Assembly: GCF_001499655.1 (NCBI RefSeq)
Contig: NZ_LN879503.1
Coordinates: 81,286 to 145,285 of the forward strand
Length of the DNA: 64,000 bases
Reading direction: 5' to 3'
Source: Candidatus Protochlamydia naegleriophila
Lineage (GTDB): Bacteria; Chlamydiota; Chlamydiia; Chlamydiales; Parachlamydiaceae
Position numbers and translations under genes: made by a program. Positions 62,798 through 64,000 of this stretch are shown here, in pieces. The notes under the pieces are model-generated. The model was not told where the DNA came from. It searched no databases and saw only the letters and a list, made by a program, of their open reading frames with translations. Position 1 is the first letter of the stretch; each line of letters opens with the position of its first letter.

Positions 62798-63145
62798 GAT
62801 TAACTCCTTTTAGATGAACACACAGATTTTTATCAAAACTCGATTTTTCCATCAATATCAATGTATTTATACATTCTTAACAGAGAATTAACACTAAATT
62901 TAATATTTTTTGTGAGAATACGTAGCCTTTTGACTATTTTAACTAAAAAAAAATCATTTAATGATGATTTGAAAGGCATAAAAATTAATTGATAGTCTAT
63001 AACATCATTGACAACATTGATGATAAAGCTCCTATCGTTTGAACATCCTTCAAATCATCTAAAGGTACTTTTCTAAATTGAAATGTCGTCTGAGAAATGA
63101 ACATGAATTCTGAAACTGTAGTCATTGAAATAACGTGGTAAAATT
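62798..63145. promoter_or_regulatory. Divergent intergenic region, tra promoter and possible transfer origin
   Basis: 348 bases without a gene between traA (minus) and 63146 (plus). Contains palindromes atgtataaatacat (62865 region) and repeated cattgat/atcaatg motifs (about 62850-62875 and 63000-63025). This is where a tra promoter and operators for the RHH-like proteins are expected. I cannot identify a nic site by eye. Confidence 0.4.
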
Positions 63146-63574
63146 ATGGAAAAACTAGAAATAACAGACGATTCAAAGCTTGAATCCAATGAATCTAAAT
63201 CGCAGATATCCTATTGCGTCCGACTAAATAGAACGATTTATTATAAAATCAATGATCATATAACGATCATTAAGCGGCTATCAAATCGTTTTCTCTCCAA
63301 AAACAAGTGGATAGAAGATGCAATCAAAGAAAAGCTCGAACGGGAGAAAATATTACCTCCTGAACAAATTCGTGAAAAAACCGTTACCTTCTCCATCGAT
63401 CGATCATTAAACAATGACATAGAACAACGAGTGAACTTTTTGAAATCAATACATAATTCATTCTCAAAAAGAAAATGGTTTGAAGAAGCTTTTTTCGAAA
63501 AACTCGAAAGAGATAGGCACAAATCACAAGAATTGATTGAAAAAATGGCTTCTCTTGCGAAGATTAAAAAATAA
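63146..63574 (+). CDS. Tandem ribbon-helix-helix-like DNA-binding protein
   Basis: 142 residues made of two related halves: VRLNRTIYYKINDHITIIK, NRFLSKNKWIEDAIKEKLER (about 24-72) and FSIDRSLNNDIEQRVNFLK, NSFSKRKWFEEAFFEKLERD (about 82-132). Each half has a beta strand, helix, turn (xFxSKxKW) and helix, so one chain could form the RHH unit that normally needs a dimer, as in F TraY. Divergent from traA; probably a relaxosome accessory or regulator of the tra promoter. Confidence 0.65.
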   Translation: MEKLEITDDSKLESNESKSQISYCVRLNRTIYYKINDHITIIKRLSNRFLSKNKWIEDAIKEKLEREKILPPEQIREKTVTFSIDRSLNNDIEQRVNFLKSIHNSFSKRKWFEEAFFEKLERDRHKSQELIEKMASLAKIKK

Positions 63575-63784
63575 GCTTTTTTCTTCTTAAGTTATTGAAA
63601 TTTAATTTATTCCGCAAAATTTTCATACATTAATGGCAAGTTAAACTCTTAAGAGTTTATTTTTCATTAAATCTTAACTGTTAAATCTTTGCGAAATAAT
63701 TAAATTTATGAACACTTTCCACATGACAAAAAAAATTCGATTCACAATAGTAGTAATACTAACACATTAAACCACAGGTTTATT
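63575..63784. other. Intergenic, nothing firm
   Basis: 210 bases between two plus-strand genes. aactcttaagagttta at 63644-63659 is a near palindrome and tagtagtaatacta lies before the next gene. These may be operators. No gene seen. Confidence 0.35.
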
Positions 63785-63997
63785 ATGGCACGCGGACAAA
63801 AACTCCTGAAAAAACCCAAACGAGTAACTGTTTTACTAGAAGAGGAGCACTTCGAGTTTGTCAAACAAAAAGCTATTGATATGACTGTAAAAGAAAATAG
63901 AATCGTGACACCAACGGAAATCATGCGGGACGCCTTAGAACAATGCTACCCTCTTCCAGGTGTAACTAGAGAAGAATGTGCTTACAAGTTTGGATAA
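63785..63997 (+). CDS. Small ribbon-helix-helix-type protein (TraM/TraY/MobC-like position)
   Basis: 70 residues: RVTVLLEEEHFEFVKQKAID (strand and first helix), NRIVTPTEIMRDALEQCYPL (second helix), ending REECAYKFG. The pattern is a CopG/MetJ-type RHH. It is the second gene of the plus-strand cluster that diverges from the tra operon. A relaxase gene may follow beyond the window. Function inferred from fold-like pattern and place. Confidence 0.5.
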   Translation: MARGQKLLKKPKRVTVLLEEEHFEFVKQKAIDMTVKENRIVTPTEIMRDALEQCYPLPGVTREECAYKFG

Positions 63998-64000
63998 AAA

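Overview
The window looks like accessory DNA of an amoeba-associated chlamydia (Parachlamydiaceae, closest in flavour to Neochlamydia or Protochlamydia). The reasons are a ParA gene followed by a homologue of the chlamydial plasmid protein pGP6-D, bacterial F-box and F-box/LRR proteins, Sel1-repeat and large coiled-coil proteins, AT-rich DNA, and an F-type conjugation operon like those on chlamydial genomic islands and plasmids. The partition genes beside a tra operon suggest a conjugative plasmid or an integrated plasmid-like island. No replication initiator and no relaxase lie inside the window.

Layout. 1-4.9 kb: a decayed Tn3-family module with two tnpA remnants, a terminal inverted repeat, reverse-transcriptase and HicB remnants, a RelE/HigB-type toxin-antitoxin pair, a tyrosine recombinase and a lox-like 16-7-16 palindrome. 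4.9-12.6 kb: an insertion-sequence graveyard (IS1, IS3, IS5/IS903-type and derived MITEs) around a possible ADP-ribosyltransferase-like gene. 12.6-16 kb: AbiE toxin-antitoxin with operator, a MarR/RibD-like reductase operon and an RNHCP protein. 16-35 kb: candidate host-interaction genes (F-box, F-box/LRR, secreted-type nuclease, two repeat-rich coiled-coil paralogues) interleaved with IS1, IS5, IS256 and Tn3-derived MITEs, plus an accessory tRNA pair. 35-43 kb: Sel1 protein, two coiled-coil proteins, and genes broken by frameshifts or single stop codons, including a deaminase-fold protein. 43-45 kb: parA and pgp6-like genes bracketed by four copies of a palindrome. 45-62.8 kb: a minus-strand F-type transfer operon in the order traA, L, E, K, B, dsbA-like, V, C, S26 peptidase, W, trbC, U, N, F, H, G, D. 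63.1-64 kb: two divergent DNA-binding-type genes, the first an internal duplication.

How it fits together. The tra genes would build an F-like pilus and mating channel, with overlapping start and stop codons implying translational coupling. The parA/pgp6 genes and palindromes form a plausible partition locus. The left 35 kb is a sink for mobile DNA in which toxin-antitoxin modules and effector-like genes have been duplicated, inverted and truncated by insertion sequences. The most interesting signals are: an IS1-type transposase that needs a -1 frameshift inside its catalytic domain, shared by three copies; an IS1-mediated inversion readable from swapped target duplications; the partition palindromes; the lox-like recombinase site; the duplicated F-box/LRR-nuclease gene pair; and the stop-interrupted deaminase. 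All calls were made by eye from sequence and translation, without searches.
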